Positions 7,960 through 15,609 of a stretch of 48,146 nt of DNA are shown piece by piece; the first letter of the stretch is position 1, and each line of letters opens with the position of its first letter. The notes under the pieces were generated by a model. The model made no database searches. It was not told the DNA's origin and saw nothing but the letters and a program-made list of their open reading frames with translations. The translations under genes and the position numbers were made by a program. The DNA comes from Candidatus Saccharimonadota bacterium (lineage in GTDB: Bacteria > Patescibacteriota > Saccharimonadia > Saccharimonadales > UBA4665): contig JAGQNO010000003.1 in the NCBI GenBank assembly GCA_020428025.1, positions 1 to 48,146 on the forward strand. The letters are read 5' to 3'.

Positions 7960-7970
7960 ACAGTTGAATT

Positions 7971-8708
7971 ATGACCGCTGAAGCCTGGAGACCCGATAAT
8001 TACCTAGAAGACCGAAAAGCTGCAATTAATGCAGAGGTAGTTTTAGCTAGCTATGAAGCAATAAGCAGGCAGTGTGAGCTCCTCATAGAACATGGTTTTA
8101 GACTGACGCAAAGACTTGTATCTATCGATGCTATGGGATTTGAGGCTTACGATAAGCTAGATGAAGACGAGCAGCAGATAAATGGTCTTCAGCTATATGT
8201 TTCTCCGACTATGTTTGAGGCATTATGGGCAGGTGAACCACCTGAAAGCGGGGAGAGTGACACTCGTGAGCCGCAAGATGCACTTTCCATAAAGCTTATC
8301 TCAATGGCAGTAGAGGATGACGAACATGCAGGTGATCAACTGGAACTTATATTCCCAGTTCAGCCAGACTATGAATATCCCGGGCCACTTGCTGATGATG
8401 ATTTGCCACCATCAGCATTCCTAAAATATACACCAAATCCGCGCACCGCTGAGCCAGCCATAAGATATGCAATAATCAGGGATGGATTAAGCCCTGGGCA
8501 GCCATTTCGAATTTATCCCTATGAAAGTGCCTGGGACACTGGCGAAGACATTTTACACGATGATTTTAGTGCCAAACGCGCAATGTATGTGCTAACACAT
8601 CGTATGCCAGACATGGCACCTGTCATGGCCCGGTTATTTACATCTTTTGGTAATTTTGATGCCACCCCACAAGTTGATATTAGACCTAGTGGCAAAACGG
8701 AACTCTAG
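7971..8708 (+). CDS. Hypothetical acidic cytosolic protein
   Basis: A 245-residue acidic protein without signal peptide or membrane segment; I do not recognise the family. The first ~60 residues look helical (YLEDRKAAINAEVVLASYEA). A Glu/Asp/Pro-rich stretch follows near residues 90-110, then beta-like segments (LELIFPVQPDYEYPG, AIRYAIIRDGLSPGQPFRIY). Codon use is more AT-rich than in the adjacent groEL. Transcription should start about five bases before the ATG (promoter at 7931-7959), and no Shine-Dalgarno is present, so the message is effectively leaderless. It lies just upstream of the heat-shock operon but is separated from it by the groES promoter. Confidence 0.7.
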   Translation: MTAEAWRPDNYLEDRKAAINAEVVLASYEAISRQCELLIEHGFRLTQRLVSIDAMGFEAYDKLDEDEQQINGLQLYVSPTMFEALWAGEPPESGESDTREPQDALSIKLISMAVEDDEHAGDQLELIFPVQPDYEYPGPLADDDLPPSAFLKYTPNPRTAEPAIRYAIIRDGLSPGQPFRIYPYESAWDTGEDILHDDFSAKRAMYVLTHRMPDMAPVMARLFTSFGNFDATPQVDIRPSGKTEL

Positions 8709-8712
8709 CCTC

Positions 8713-8742
8713 TTGACCCCCACATTAGCACTCTGCTACACT
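8713..8742 (+). promoter_or_regulatory. groESL promoter
   Basis: TTGACC at 8713-8718 and TACACT at 8737-8742 are 18 bases apart. The -10 lies inside the spacer of the CIRCE operator, so repressor binding would block polymerase directly. Confidence 0.7.
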
Positions 8743-8751
8743 GAGTGCTAG
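8725..8751 (+). promoter_or_regulatory. CIRCE operator (HrcA binding site)
   Basis: TTAGCACTC at 8725-8733, a nine-base spacer and GAGTGCTAG at 8743-8751 match the CIRCE consensus with one terminal difference. CIRCE is bound by the HrcA repressor, which releases on heat or protein-folding stress. No hrcA gene is in this window, so the repressor must be encoded elsewhere. Confidence 0.95.
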
Positions 8752-8777
8752 AAACAGATTAAAAAGGAGGTCATACC

Positions 8778-9047
8778 ATGCAGACACTCAAGCCTTTGAG
8801 TGATTATGTGGTCGCGACAGTAGAGGCGGCCCAAACCAAAACCGCCAGCGGTTTTTATCTGCCAGATAGCGCTCAGGAAAAACCTAAAACCGCCATCGTG
8901 TCGGCCGTTGGTCCGGACGTCAAACAGCTGAAGGTTAAAGATCAGATTGTGTACAAGAGCTATAGCCCTACGGAGCTTAAAATCGGCAACACGGAGTACA
9001 TTTTGGTTAAAGAAGAAGACGTTCTTGCAACGGTGGAGGGTAAATAA
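8778..9047 (+). CDS. groES: Co-chaperonin GroES
   Basis: GroES forms the seven-subunit lid of the GroEL folding chamber. The protein has 89 residues, slightly short of the usual 94-97. It begins with the standard LKPLSDYVVATV strand; the mobile loop region is QTKTASGFYLPDSAQEKP at about residues 19-36; the C-terminus IGNTEYILVKEEDVLATVEG is typical. A strong AAGGAGG at 8764-8770 precedes the ATG. The gene follows the CIRCE-controlled promoter and lies three bases upstream of groEL, so the two are co-transcribed. Confidence 0.97.
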   Translation: MQTLKPLSDYVVATVEAAQTKTASGFYLPDSAQEKPKTAIVSAVGPDVKQLKVKDQIVYKSYSPTELKIGNTEYILVKEEDVLATVEGK

Positions 9048-9050
9048 TTT

Positions 9051-10676
9051 ATGGCCAAAAAAGTTTTTTATGACGATGACGCGCGTCGCCGCGTGTTAGC
9101 GGGTGCAGAGATTTTATATAACGCCGTCAAGACCACTATGGGCCCTAAAGGCCGCAACGTGGTCATTAGCAAGGCCTACGGCGGCCCAACGGTGACGCAC
9201 GACGGCGTTACGGTAGCAAAGGGCGTAGAACTCGCCGACGTAGACGATGAAACCTTAGGCCAAAAAGTCGGTGCAGAACTGATTAAGCAAGCCGCCTCCA
9301 AAATGAATGATGTGGCGGGCGATGGCACCACCACTGTTACGGTGCTGACCTATCACATCTTGCAGGAAGCCAACAAACTAATCGCCGCCGGCCACAACCC
9401 TATGCAGCTACGAAAAGGCCTAGAAACGGCTGCACACCAGGTTATTACCGCGCTCTCCAAGCTGGCGGAGCCCATTGAGGGCAACAAGAAGCGTGTGGCA
9501 GAAGTGGCCACCATTAGCGCCGCCGATGCCGCCATTGGCGACCTAATTGCCGACGTTATGGACAAAGTTGGCCGCGATGGCGTGGTTACAGTGGAAGAAG
9601 GACAGGGCCTGGCGCTAGAAAAAGAGGTTGTAGCCGGTTTTACGTTTGACCGCGGTTTTGTTAGCCCCTTTATGGCCACTGATACCGCCCGCATGGAAGC
9701 CGTTTACAATAAGCCGGCCGTGGTTATTACGGACCGTAAACTCAGCTCAATCCAGGAATTCTTGCCGCTGCTAGAAAAGTTGGCGCAGACCGGCAAAAAA
9801 GACCTAGTCTTAATTGCAGAAGATGTCGATGGCGAGGCCCTGGGCACGCTCATCCTAAACCGCCTCAAGGGCGTCTTTAACACCGTGGCCGTCAAGGCAC
9901 CTAGCTTTGGTGACCGCCGCAAAGAGGTGTTAGAAGATATCGCCATCCTAACCGGTGCGCAGGTAATTTCTGCAGACCTTGGCATGACCTTTGAAAACGT
10001 GGACCTGGACGTTGTGGGCACGGCCCGCAAGGTGTTAGTAACCAAAGATGCCACCACTATTATTGAAGGTGGCGGCCGGCCACAGGCTGTGGCGGCCCGC
10101 ATCAAGCAAATCGCGGAGCAGTCCGCAGCCGCGACTAGCTCCTATGACCGCACAGAGTACGACAAGCGCCGCGCCGCCCTAGATGGCCGCGTAGCTGTTA
10201 TTAAGGTTGGCGGTGCCACTGAAACAGAGATAGAAGAGAAGAAATTCCGCGTGGATGACGCCGTGGCCGCTGTTAAAGCTGCCCTGGCTGATGGCATTGT
10301 ACCCGGCGGCGGCGTGACTTTGATTAACCTGGCCTCCAGCGTAAAATCCGCCGATGACCCCGGCGCCCAGCTACTGGTCCGCGCTCTAGAGCAGCCGTTC
10401 CGCATTTTGCTGACCAACGCGGGCCTAAACCCAGACGAATGGCTACCCCAAGTCCGCGCCGCCAAGCCGGGCTACGGTGTTAATGTAAACAACCCCACCA
10501 AACTAGTGGACCTAAAAGCCGCTGGCGTGATTGACCCAGCCCGGGTTACCGCCGAGGCTTTGCAGAATGCGGCTTCCATTGCCGGTACGGCTATGACTAT
10601 GGGGGCTTTAGTGGTTGACGTGCCGAGCGCTGAGCCAGCTGCTCCCGCTGGCGGCCCCGGCATGGGCATGATGTAG
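9051..10676 (+). CDS. groEL: Chaperonin GroEL
   Basis: The 541-residue Hsp60 chaperonin forms the double-ring ATP-driven folding chamber with GroES. Recognisable are [11 protein letters not shown] near residue 28, the nucleotide-binding GDGTTT near residue 85, DRGFVSPFM in the apical region, [12 protein letters not shown], and the Gly-Met-rich C-terminal tail GGPGMGMM. It starts three bases after the groES stop and shares the CIRCE promoter. No clear terminator follows; the next gene on the other strand ends only 15 bases away. Confidence 0.98.
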   Translation: MAKKVFYDDDARRRVLAGAEILYNAVKTTMGPKGRNVVISKAYGGPTVTHDGVTVAKGVELADVDDETLGQKVGAELIKQAASKMNDVAGDGTTTVTVLTYHILQEANKLIAAGHNPMQLRKGLETAAHQVITALSKLAEPIEGNKKRVAEVATISAADAAIGDLIADVMDKVGRDGVVTVEEGQGLALEKEVVAGFTFDRGFVSPFMATDTARMEAVYNKPAVVITDRKLSSIQEFLPLLEKLAQTGKKDLVLIAEDVDGEALGTLILNRLKGVFNTVAVKAPSFGDRRKEVLEDIAILTGAQVISADLGMTFENVDLDVVGTARKVLVTKDATTIIEGGGRPQAVAARIKQIAEQSAAATSSYDRTEYDKRRAALDGRVAVIKVGGATETEIEEKKFRVDDAVAAVKAALADGIVPGGGVTLINLASSVKSADDPGAQLLVRALEQPFRILLTNAGLNPDEWLPQVRAAKPGYGVNVNNPTKLVDLKAAGVIDPARVTAEALQNAASIAGTAMTMGALVVDVPSAEPAAPAGGPGMGMM

Positions 10677-10691
10677 CCCTAACCCTAGGTT

Positions 10692-10862
10692 TTACGTGTG
10701 TAGCCATAGTAGGCTATGCCGCGCCGTCTTTCTAAGTTTTTCTGCCACAGCTTGGCGGATGCATTCGTTACGGCTTAGGTACAGACTGTCTGCTGCAGTA
10801 TCAACCTGATGCAGTAATTCTTTTGAAATTCTGATGTGGACTAGTTGCGTCGGCAAAATCAT
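10692..10862 (-). CDS. Ribbon-helix-helix (CopG-like) DNA-binding protein
   Basis: A 56-residue protein with the ribbon-helix-helix pattern: a short strand (TQLVHIRISKEL), then helix A (LLHQVDTAADSLYL) and helix B beginning SRNECIRQAVAEKL. Such proteins dimerise and bind operators through the paired strand; many are antitoxins or autoregulators. The ATG at 10862 is chosen over an upstream start because AAGGAG lies seven bases before it. An inverted repeat, GTGCAA-15-TTGCAC, surrounds its -10 and is a likely self-binding site. No toxin partner is adjacent, so a stand-alone regulator is more likely than an antitoxin. Confidence 0.8.
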   Translation of the reverse strand: MILPTQLVHIRISKELLHQVDTAADSLYLSRNECIRQAVAEKLRKTARHSLLWLHT

Positions 10863-10899
10863 AGAAGCTCCTTTTTGCTTTGGCGGCGCAATAGTAGTA

Positions 10900-10936
10900 G
10901 TGCAACTAACTATACAGTACTTGCACCCTTGTAAAA
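10900..10936 (-). promoter_or_regulatory. Promoter and inverted-repeat operator of the RHH gene
   Basis: The minus-strand -10 TATAGT (10914 down to 10909) is preceded by TTTTAC (10936 down to 10931) at 16-base spacing. GTGCAA (10900-10905) and TTGCAC (10921-10926) form an inverted repeat framing the -10, the expected position for autorepression. Confidence 0.5.
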
Positions 10937-10965
10937 CGGGTATCAAATGATATCCGTTTTTAGAG
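10933..10965. repeat. Hairpin repeat, copy 1 (terminator-like)
   Basis: AAAACGGGTATCA (10933-10945) pairs with TGATATCCGTTTT (10948-10960), 13 bp with a single G-U, followed by TTTAGAG context. It lies between the 3' end of the minus-strand gene at 10997 and the RHH promoter, and matches the element at 15543-15575 in 31 of 33 positions. It may terminate transcription in either direction. Confidence 0.7.
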
Positions 10966-10996
10966 TGCTTTGGAAGATACTTGCCAGGAGGAAAGG

Positions 10997-11443
10997 CTAG
11001 GCGGATTTTTGGGTAAAGTAGTTAATCTCGTTAACTACGTCTAGCAAAGCCTGGGCTTTGAGTTTTTCATCGGTAATCGCTTGGGCGGCTTGGTAGGCCT
11101 GAGGAATCATAGCGGCATCATCGGTGGCTTGAATCATCATCATGGTGGTGCGGAACTTCTCTTCTGGGGACTGGTCTAGGTGACCCACAAGAGGGGAAAG
11201 TTGACTAAGGGCTTGCTGCTTTATGTTTAGGAGGTCATCGGCAGACTGTTGGTCCTGAGCAGGGGCTGCAGGTGCAGGGCTAGCAGCCACAGGGTCAGCG
11301 GCGTCAAAGCTGGTGGCAACAGGGTCGGCAGCAGCAGGTGCATCCGCCACTACGGCGTCCATGGCTGGTGCGGTTAAAACATCGCCCACTGGTTGATTGT
11401 CGTGGTGCCCGCTATTAGTCTGATCGTTCTGAATCCCAAACAT
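10997..11443 (-). CDS. Hypothetical Ala/Pro/Asp-rich protein
   Basis: A 148-residue protein without a recognised family. The first ~80 residues are low complexity, rich in Ala, Asp, Pro and Val (for example VADAPAAADPVATSFDAADP), and probably unstructured. The second half is predicted helical (DDLLNIKQQALSQLSPLVGH and DEKLKAQALLDVVNEINYFT), perhaps a small helical bundle. Of two in-frame ATGs six bases apart (11449 and 11443), the second has AGGGGG at a workable seven-base distance. The region upstream is shared with the divergent cupin gene, whose -10 overlaps this gene's own. Confidence 0.65.
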   Translation of the reverse strand: MFGIQNDQTNSGHHDNQPVGDVLTAPAMDAVVADAPAAADPVATSFDAADPVAASPAPAAPAQDQQSADDLLNIKQQALSQLSPLVGHLDQSPEEKFRTTMMMIQATDDAAMIPQAYQAAQAITDEKLKAQALLDVVNEINYFTQKSA

Positions 11444-11475
11444 GCCCATCCCCCTAAGATTAGTCGCTCTTTAGG

Positions 11476-11487
11476 TTATACTATAAC
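11476..11487. promoter_or_regulatory. Overlapping divergent -10 elements
   Basis: GTTATACTATAAC is nearly its own reverse complement. It supplies TATACT for the plus-strand cupin gene (11477-11482) and TATAGT for the minus-strand gene at 11443. No strong -35 was seen on either side. Confidence 0.5.
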
Positions 11488-11521
11488 GGTAAAGACCTAG
11501 TAAACACAAGAGGTATGCCGC

Positions 11522-11959
11522 GTGGTTGACGCTCCACATTTTAATCCAAGCCATTTTACTAACGAACCTTACGTTAGACGTATAGAGAAGCCGTGGGGCT
11601 ACGAGCTTCATTTAGTGCCACCGCACGCGCCGTACATGATGAAAATTATTCACATCAACGCCGGGGCGCGCTTTAGCCTGCAGGTGCACGATGCCAAACA
11701 AGAAACCTGGACGCTCATGAACGGCCAAGCTAAATTGATTTGGGAAAATAACAGTGGTGAAATGGTTGAAACAGAGTTAGAGCCATCCAAGGGCTATAAC
11801 ACGCTAGTAGGACAGAAGCATCGGCTTATGGGAGTAACGGATTGCGATATTTTAGAATGTTCTACGCCCGAGCGGGGTGTAACATGGCGCCTAGAAGACG
11901 ACTATTCTCGCCCAGATGAGACGCCAGAACAGCGGGCAAAGGAGCGCGGTGAAAGCTAA
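11522..11959 (+). CDS. Cupin-domain protein, phosphomannose isomerase type II-like
   Basis: A 145-residue single-domain cupin resembling the C-terminal domain of type II phosphomannose isomerase/GDP-mannose pyrophosphorylase; the opening RRIEKPWGYE is characteristic. Metal ligands are visible in SLQVHDAKQETW (first cupin motif) and in QKHRLMG (second). The free-standing domain may isomerise mannose-6-phosphate or a related sugar phosphate, but this is an inference from the family. It starts with GTG; the upstream ATG at 11515 is out of frame and quickly stops. AAGAGG lies at 11508-11513. Its last 11 bases overlap the start of argS, so the two are translationally coupled. Confidence 0.8.
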   Translation: MVDAPHFNPSHFTNEPYVRRIEKPWGYELHLVPPHAPYMMKIIHINAGARFSLQVHDAKQETWTLMNGQAKLIWENNSGEMVETELEPSKGYNTLVGQKHRLMGVTDCDILECSTPERGVTWRLEDDYSRPDETPEQRAKERGES

Positions 11960-13583
11960 ACTAGAACAAATTTTGGCCGATGTTGTTGGCGCACCAGTGA
12001 GTGTGACGCGGCCGGAGCCGCAGTTTGGCGATTTTGCCACCAACGTGGCTATGCAGCTGGCTGGTCAGCAGGGCAGGCCGCCGCGGGAAATTGCGGAAGA
12101 CATTGCAAACAAGTTGCGCCAGCAGCCAGAAATAACAGAAGTAACAGTGGCCGGGCCCGGCTTTATCAATATTCATCTGTCAGATACCGCGCTAATTCAA
12201 GCCCTGCAGGCGCAGCCAGCCCAAACACTTGCCGGCCAGACCGTTTTGGCGGAGTATTCAGACCCCAATCCGTTCAAGCCGCTCCATGCCGGGCATCTGT
12301 ACACCACGTTGGTGGGGGATGTCCTAAGCCGCATTTTAGAGGCGGCTGGCGCGCAGGTTATTAGGCTTAATTTTGGCGGCGATGTTGGTCCCCATGTAGC
12401 CAAAAGCATGTGGGCGATAGTGCAAGAGTTGGGCGCGGAAGACCCATCTAAGCTTACAGAGGTGGAAGATCGGCCCCGGTGGCTGGGCGAGCGCTACGTA
12501 GAAGGCAATAACGCCTACGAAGATAATCCAGAGGCTCAGGCAGAAATCAAAGAGTACAATCGGCGCATCTATGAAATCCAGGCCACGGGTGACCATGAGT
12601 CGCCGCTGGCGCAAATTTACTGGACCTGCCGGCAGTGGAGCTACGATTATTTTGCGGAGCTGTACCGCCAGTTGCAAGTAAAGCCGTTTGACCGATTTAT
12701 CCCAGAGAGCGAGGTCACGCCGCTGGGTTTAGCAACCGTTCAGAAAGAGCTTCAAAACGGCGTATTTACAGAGAGCGACGGCGCTGTGGTCTTTCCAGGA
12801 GAAAAGTACGGTCTGCACACCCGCGTGTTTATTAACCAGCAGGGATTACCGACCTACGAGGCCAAAGATGTTGGCCTCAGCCTAACCAAGTGGCAGGATT
12901 ACCCGGACTTTACGGAATCCATTATTATCACCGCCAATGAGCAGGCCGAGTACATGCGCGTGGTTCTGGCCGCTATTAAGCAGTTTGCGCCAGAGCCGGC
13001 GGAGCGCACCAAACATCTGACGCATGGCATGGTTAAGCTGGCGGGCGGCGTTAAGATGAGCAGCCGCAAGGGCAATGTAGTCACAGCGCTGGAGCTGCTT
13101 GAGGCTGCCCGCCAGGCGGCGCCAGAGGCATCGGAAGAAACTATTTTGGCCGCTGTTAAATATGCTCTAACTAAAAACCGCATGGGCGGCGATATTGCCT
13201 ATGACCCGCGTGAGTCCATTGCCCTAGAAGGCAACAGCGGCCCGTACTTACAGTATGCCCATGCTCGTGCCCGCAGCATTCTGGCCAAACTAGGCGGTTT
13301 GCAGCCGCTGGCAGAAGTCACTCTAGAGCCAGACGAGCGCGTTCTAGTTGCTAAACTGGGCCAATTTACAGAGGTAGTAGATTTGTCGGTGCAAGAGCTC
13401 ATGCCGCACCACATCTGCACCTACCTATACGAGCTGGCGCAGGAATTTAATCGATTTTACGAACGCAACCGCGTGGTGGATGACCCTCGTCAAGTAGTTC
13501 GCGCCGGCTTAGTCCTAGCCTACGCCGACACCCTCCGTCGAGGCCTTGATCTGCTAGGCATCCACGCACCAGAACGCATGTAA
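11949..13583 (+). CDS. argS: Arginine--tRNA ligase
   Basis: A class Ia synthetase that charges tRNA-Arg, 544 residues from the GTG at 11949. The N-terminal Add-1 domain is followed by EYSDPNPFKPLHAGHLYTT with HAGH as the HIGH motif, a KMSSRKGN motif as KMSKS, and the helical DALR anticodon-binding domain at the C-terminus, ending near LDLLGIHAPERM as usual. A longer start at 11916 would be inside the cupin gene; GTG at 11949 has AAAGGAG at 11938-11944, four bases away. The cupin stop (11957-11959) lies inside the first codons of argS. Confidence 0.95.
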   Translation: MKAKLEQILADVVGAPVSVTRPEPQFGDFATNVAMQLAGQQGRPPREIAEDIANKLRQQPEITEVTVAGPGFINIHLSDTALIQALQAQPAQTLAGQTVLAEYSDPNPFKPLHAGHLYTTLVGDVLSRILEAAGAQVIRLNFGGDVGPHVAKSMWAIVQELGAEDPSKLTEVEDRPRWLGERYVEGNNAYEDNPEAQAEIKEYNRRIYEIQATGDHESPLAQIYWTCRQWSYDYFAELYRQLQVKPFDRFIPESEVTPLGLATVQKELQNGVFTESDGAVVFPGEKYGLHTRVFINQQGLPTYEAKDVGLSLTKWQDYPDFTESIIITANEQAEYMRVVLAAIKQFAPEPAERTKHLTHGMVKLAGGVKMSSRKGNVVTALELLEAARQAAPEASEETILAAVKYALTKNRMGGDIAYDPRESIALEGNSGPYLQYAHARARSILAKLGGLQPLAEVTLEPDERVLVAKLGQFTEVVDLSVQELMPHHICTYLYELAQEFNRFYERNRVVDDPRQVVRAGLVLAYADTLRRGLDLLGIHAPERM

Positions 13584-13612
13584 TTGACATTGCAACAAGC
13601 TTATGCTATATT
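13584..13612 (+). promoter_or_regulatory. Promoter of the gene at 13620
   Basis: TTGACA at 13584-13589, 17 bases, then TATATT at 13607-13612 preceded by TG (extended -10). The -10 ends seven bases before the ATG at 13620, so a leaderless transcript is expected. The -35 begins on the base after the argS stop codon. Confidence 0.85.
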
Positions 13613-13619
13613 AAGTGCT

Positions 13620-14135
13620 ATGACTTTTGAAAGAAAACCAACACTGCGGAATCAACAACTATCAGAGATAGATAGTGGTCTTTTTATGGGCCATAATGGT
13701 GCAGAAATTCAGCGTGGTCGGGATGGGGCCGTACGAATCAGAAGCCCTTATGACCAGGTTGCCAAAACGGGCAGAAGCGGGTCGGCTAATGTTGCCACAA
13801 TTGTGGCAACAGACAGAGGTGGCATGCTTCGTGCCAGAATTTATGATTTAGCTTCAAAGGAACAACCAGAGCCAGCAGAGATTCGGATTACTCCGCATGA
13901 AAATGGTAACGACGTAGAGATTTTCTTAGACAACAAGCGTTTTGTTCGTCCAGCTGGGGAGAATGACTTTGCGGTGTCTGATCATAGTCGCCAGGCAACT
14001 CCTGATGAGCTCGTTCGGATAAAGTTTTGCGCCGACGCGCTTATGGCGCTAACCGACCCTGAGGCACATCGTGCTGAGGTTGCTCCGATTGATCCAAGCA
14101 TGGCTGCAAACTTTGGCCGTATTGCGCTACAATAG
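13620..14135 (+). CDS. Hypothetical protein
   Basis: A 171-residue soluble protein that I cannot assign. It has no membrane segment or signal. Short beta-like stretches alternate with charged turns (AEIQRGRDGAVRIRSP, NVATIVATDRGGMLRARIYD, PAEIRITPHENGNDVEIF), and the C-terminal third is helical (PDELVRIKFCADALMALTD). An ATG 36 bases upstream is open but overlaps the promoter -35; the chosen start has a consensus promoter with the -10 seven bases away. Its codon usage is more AT-rich than in argS. It ends five bases before the mscL-like gene. Confidence 0.7.
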   Translation: MTFERKPTLRNQQLSEIDSGLFMGHNGAEIQRGRDGAVRIRSPYDQVAKTGRSGSANVATIVATDRGGMLRARIYDLASKEQPEPAEIRITPHENGNDVEIFLDNKRFVRPAGENDFAVSDHSRQATPDELVRIKFCADALMALTDPEAHRAEVAPIDPSMAANFGRIALQ

Positions 14136-14139
14136 GCGC

Positions 14140-14586
14140 ATGTCTAAAGATACAAACCCCCAAGTCAAAGTAACAGAATCCAAAGACGGCAGCGTAAAAA
14201 TTACGCAGCCCAAAGGCGTACACCGCGGCGTTACCGTGCTCCTAGAGCAGCCGGACGAGGTCGTGCGTGAGAGCGTGGGCGGTTTTGTCACTTTTCTAAA
14301 AGAGAAAGCGGTGGTGGGGCTGGCGGTTGGTTTTATTATTGGTCAGCAGGCCCAGGGGCTCATAAAGCAACTGGTGGATAGCTTTATAACTCCTTGGATC
14401 AACATCATTATTGGCTCAGAGCTACCCAAGCGGGCCACGGTCTTTGGTGGTCAGCAATTTGCGTGGGGTAAATTTTTGTATATTTTAATTAACTTTATTG
14501 CAGTTTTAGTGGCAGTCTACGCCATGGTGCGCATTTTCAAATTGGATAAGCTGGACGCCAAGCCGGTCAAGAAGAAAAAATCCTAG
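14140..14586 (+). CDS. mscL: MscL-family mechanosensitive channel
   Basis: Related to the large-conductance mechanosensitive channel, which opens under membrane tension to release solutes during osmotic downshock. The protein has 148 residues with two membrane helices: FLKEKAVVGLAVGFIIGQQA (about residues 54-73, equivalent to the pore-lining TM1 LAVGVIIG of MscL) and FLYILINFIAVLVAVYAMV near residues 112-130. SFITPWINIIIG follows TM1 as in classical MscL. An unusual ~50-residue charged N-terminal extension precedes TM1. The ATG at 14140 lies five bases after the preceding stop and has no Shine-Dalgarno. Its end overlaps the convergent hxlR-type gene. Confidence 0.8.
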   Translation: MSKDTNPQVKVTESKDGSVKITQPKGVHRGVTVLLEQPDEVVRESVGGFVTFLKEKAVVGLAVGFIIGQQAQGLIKQLVDSFITPWINIIIGSELPKRATVFGGQQFAWGKFLYILINFIAVLVAVYAMVRIFKLDKLDAKPVKKKKS

Positions 14587-14882
14587 CAGGGTTCGTGGTA
14601 TTTGTCGCCCCAGGTGGCCATTTGTTTTAGGATGGGCAGCAGGTCTTTGCCTTTAGGGGTTAGGGCATAACCGGTGGTGCCATCGTTTGTGACAATGCCG
14701 CGGTCTTCCAGTTCTAGCAGGCGAGAGGTGAGCGTGCGCGGATTTATACCTGTTACCAGGCGCTCAAGTTCGCAGAAGCGTTTGGGGCCATCCATGAGGT
14801 CGCGCAAGATTAGGGCGGTCCATTTGGCGCCTAGAATTGTTATGGCCGATTGGATGCAGCCGACTTTTGGCTCGATTTTCAT
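14583..14882 (-). CDS. HxlR-type transcriptional regulator
   Basis: A 99-residue winged-helix regulator of the HxlR family. The motif GAKWTALILRDLMDGPKRF is at about residues 18-36, ELERLVTGINPRTLTSRLLE forms the helix-turn-helix, and TPKGKDLLPIL the wing end. Cys9 and the C-terminal Cys99 are the only cysteines, so a redox-sensing role like other HxlR proteins is possible. It is transcribed divergently from an FMN reductase, the usual arrangement for regulator and target. TATACT (14897 down to 14892) ends nine bases before its ATG. Confidence 0.9.
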   Translation of the reverse strand: MKIEPKVGCIQSAITILGAKWTALILRDLMDGPKRFCELERLVTGINPRTLTSRLLELEDRGIVTNDGTTGYALTPKGKDLLPILKQMATWGDKYHEPC

Positions 14883-14899
14883 CTTGCATCCAGTATAAC

Positions 14900-14924
14900 A
14901 TGTATAGTACTATATAATGTATAG
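14900..14924. promoter_or_regulatory. Probable HxlR operator in divergent promoter
   Basis: ATGTATAG is repeated at 14900-14907 and 14917-14924, 17 bases apart, and TATAGTACTATA at 14903-14914 is a perfect palindrome. The site overlaps the TATAAT -10 (14913-14918) of the reductase gene and sits next to the regulator's own -10, a suitable place to control both. Confidence 0.6.
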
Positions 14925-14945
14925 CAACATAACAGAGGTAACAAC

Positions 14946-15518
14946 ATGAAACTTGCAATTATTAACGGATCAACTCGGCCCGGCAACGTCACTGCTAACC
15001 AGGTAAAATGGATTCTAAAAGCCGCTCAAAACGCGGATGGAGTAGAGTCTACAGTGATTAATTTGGCAGACTTTCCCATGCCGTTCATGGACGAGCCAAT
15101 TTCTCCCAAGTACAACCCTGACCGCAAGCCATCTGCCGCCGTCCAGAAGTGGATGGACGCTGTTGCCGGTTATGATGCCTACTTCTGGGTCACGCCAGAA
15201 TACAACCACTCCGTGCCTGCTGTTTTGAAGAACGCAATTGACTACCTGACCTTTGAACTGGTGCGCAAGCCGTCCGCTATTGCCAGCCACGGCTCGGTTA
15301 ACGGTGCCCGCGCCATTATGGCCCTGAAAGAGATTTTGGCTGAACTTTCTACTCCTGTTATTGGTACAATCGGCGTGGCCGGTTTCCCGCCAGTCTTAAA
15401 CGCTGATGGCGAGCTATCAGCAGAGGCTTTAGCAAACCCTTACGGCCCGCAGTCACAATTGGAAGGGCTTTTGACGGAGCTTAGTTGGTACGCTGACGCT
15501 CTGAAGAACGCCGCCTAA
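14946..15518 (+). CDS. NAD(P)H-dependent FMN reductase
   Basis: A 190-residue flavodoxin-fold oxidoreductase. The FMN phosphate-binding loop is NGSTRPGN near residues 7-14, and the family signature TPEYNHSVPAVLKNAIDYL lies near residues 79-97. Such enzymes reduce FMN, quinones or azo/chromate compounds with NAD(P)H and often serve in oxidative or electrophile stress. AGAGGT precedes the ATG. The divergent HxlR gene and the palindrome between them suggest inducible control. A terminator-like hairpin starts 24 bases after the stop. Confidence 0.92.
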   Translation: MKLAIINGSTRPGNVTANQVKWILKAAQNADGVESTVINLADFPMPFMDEPISPKYNPDRKPSAAVQKWMDAVAGYDAYFWVTPEYNHSVPAVLKNAIDYLTFELVRKPSAIASHGSVNGARAIMALKEILAELSTPVIGTIGVAGFPPVLNADGELSAEALANPYGPQSQLEGLLTELSWYADALKNAA

Positions 15519-15542
15519 CATCCGGTTGTGTAAGTGCGTCTA

Positions 15543-15575
15543 AAAACGGGTATCAAATGATACTCGTTTTTAGAG
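15543..15575 (+). terminator. Hairpin repeat, copy 2 (terminator after FMN reductase)
   Basis: AAAACGGGTATCA (15543-15555) pairs with TGATACTCGTTTT (15558-15570), 13 bp with one G-U, followed by TTAGAG. It matches the element at 10933-10965 at 31 of 33 positions; the two differences move the G-U by one position and keep the stem intact. Confidence 0.75.
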
Positions 15576-15609
15576 CCCAACAAGGTAAGGTGTTATAATC
15601 ATACCCAAG

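Noticed and set aside
10692-10862. RHH gene as the antitoxin of a toxin-antitoxin pair
   Set aside because: No small toxin-like gene lies next to it; the neighbours are groEL and an Ala/Pro-rich protein.
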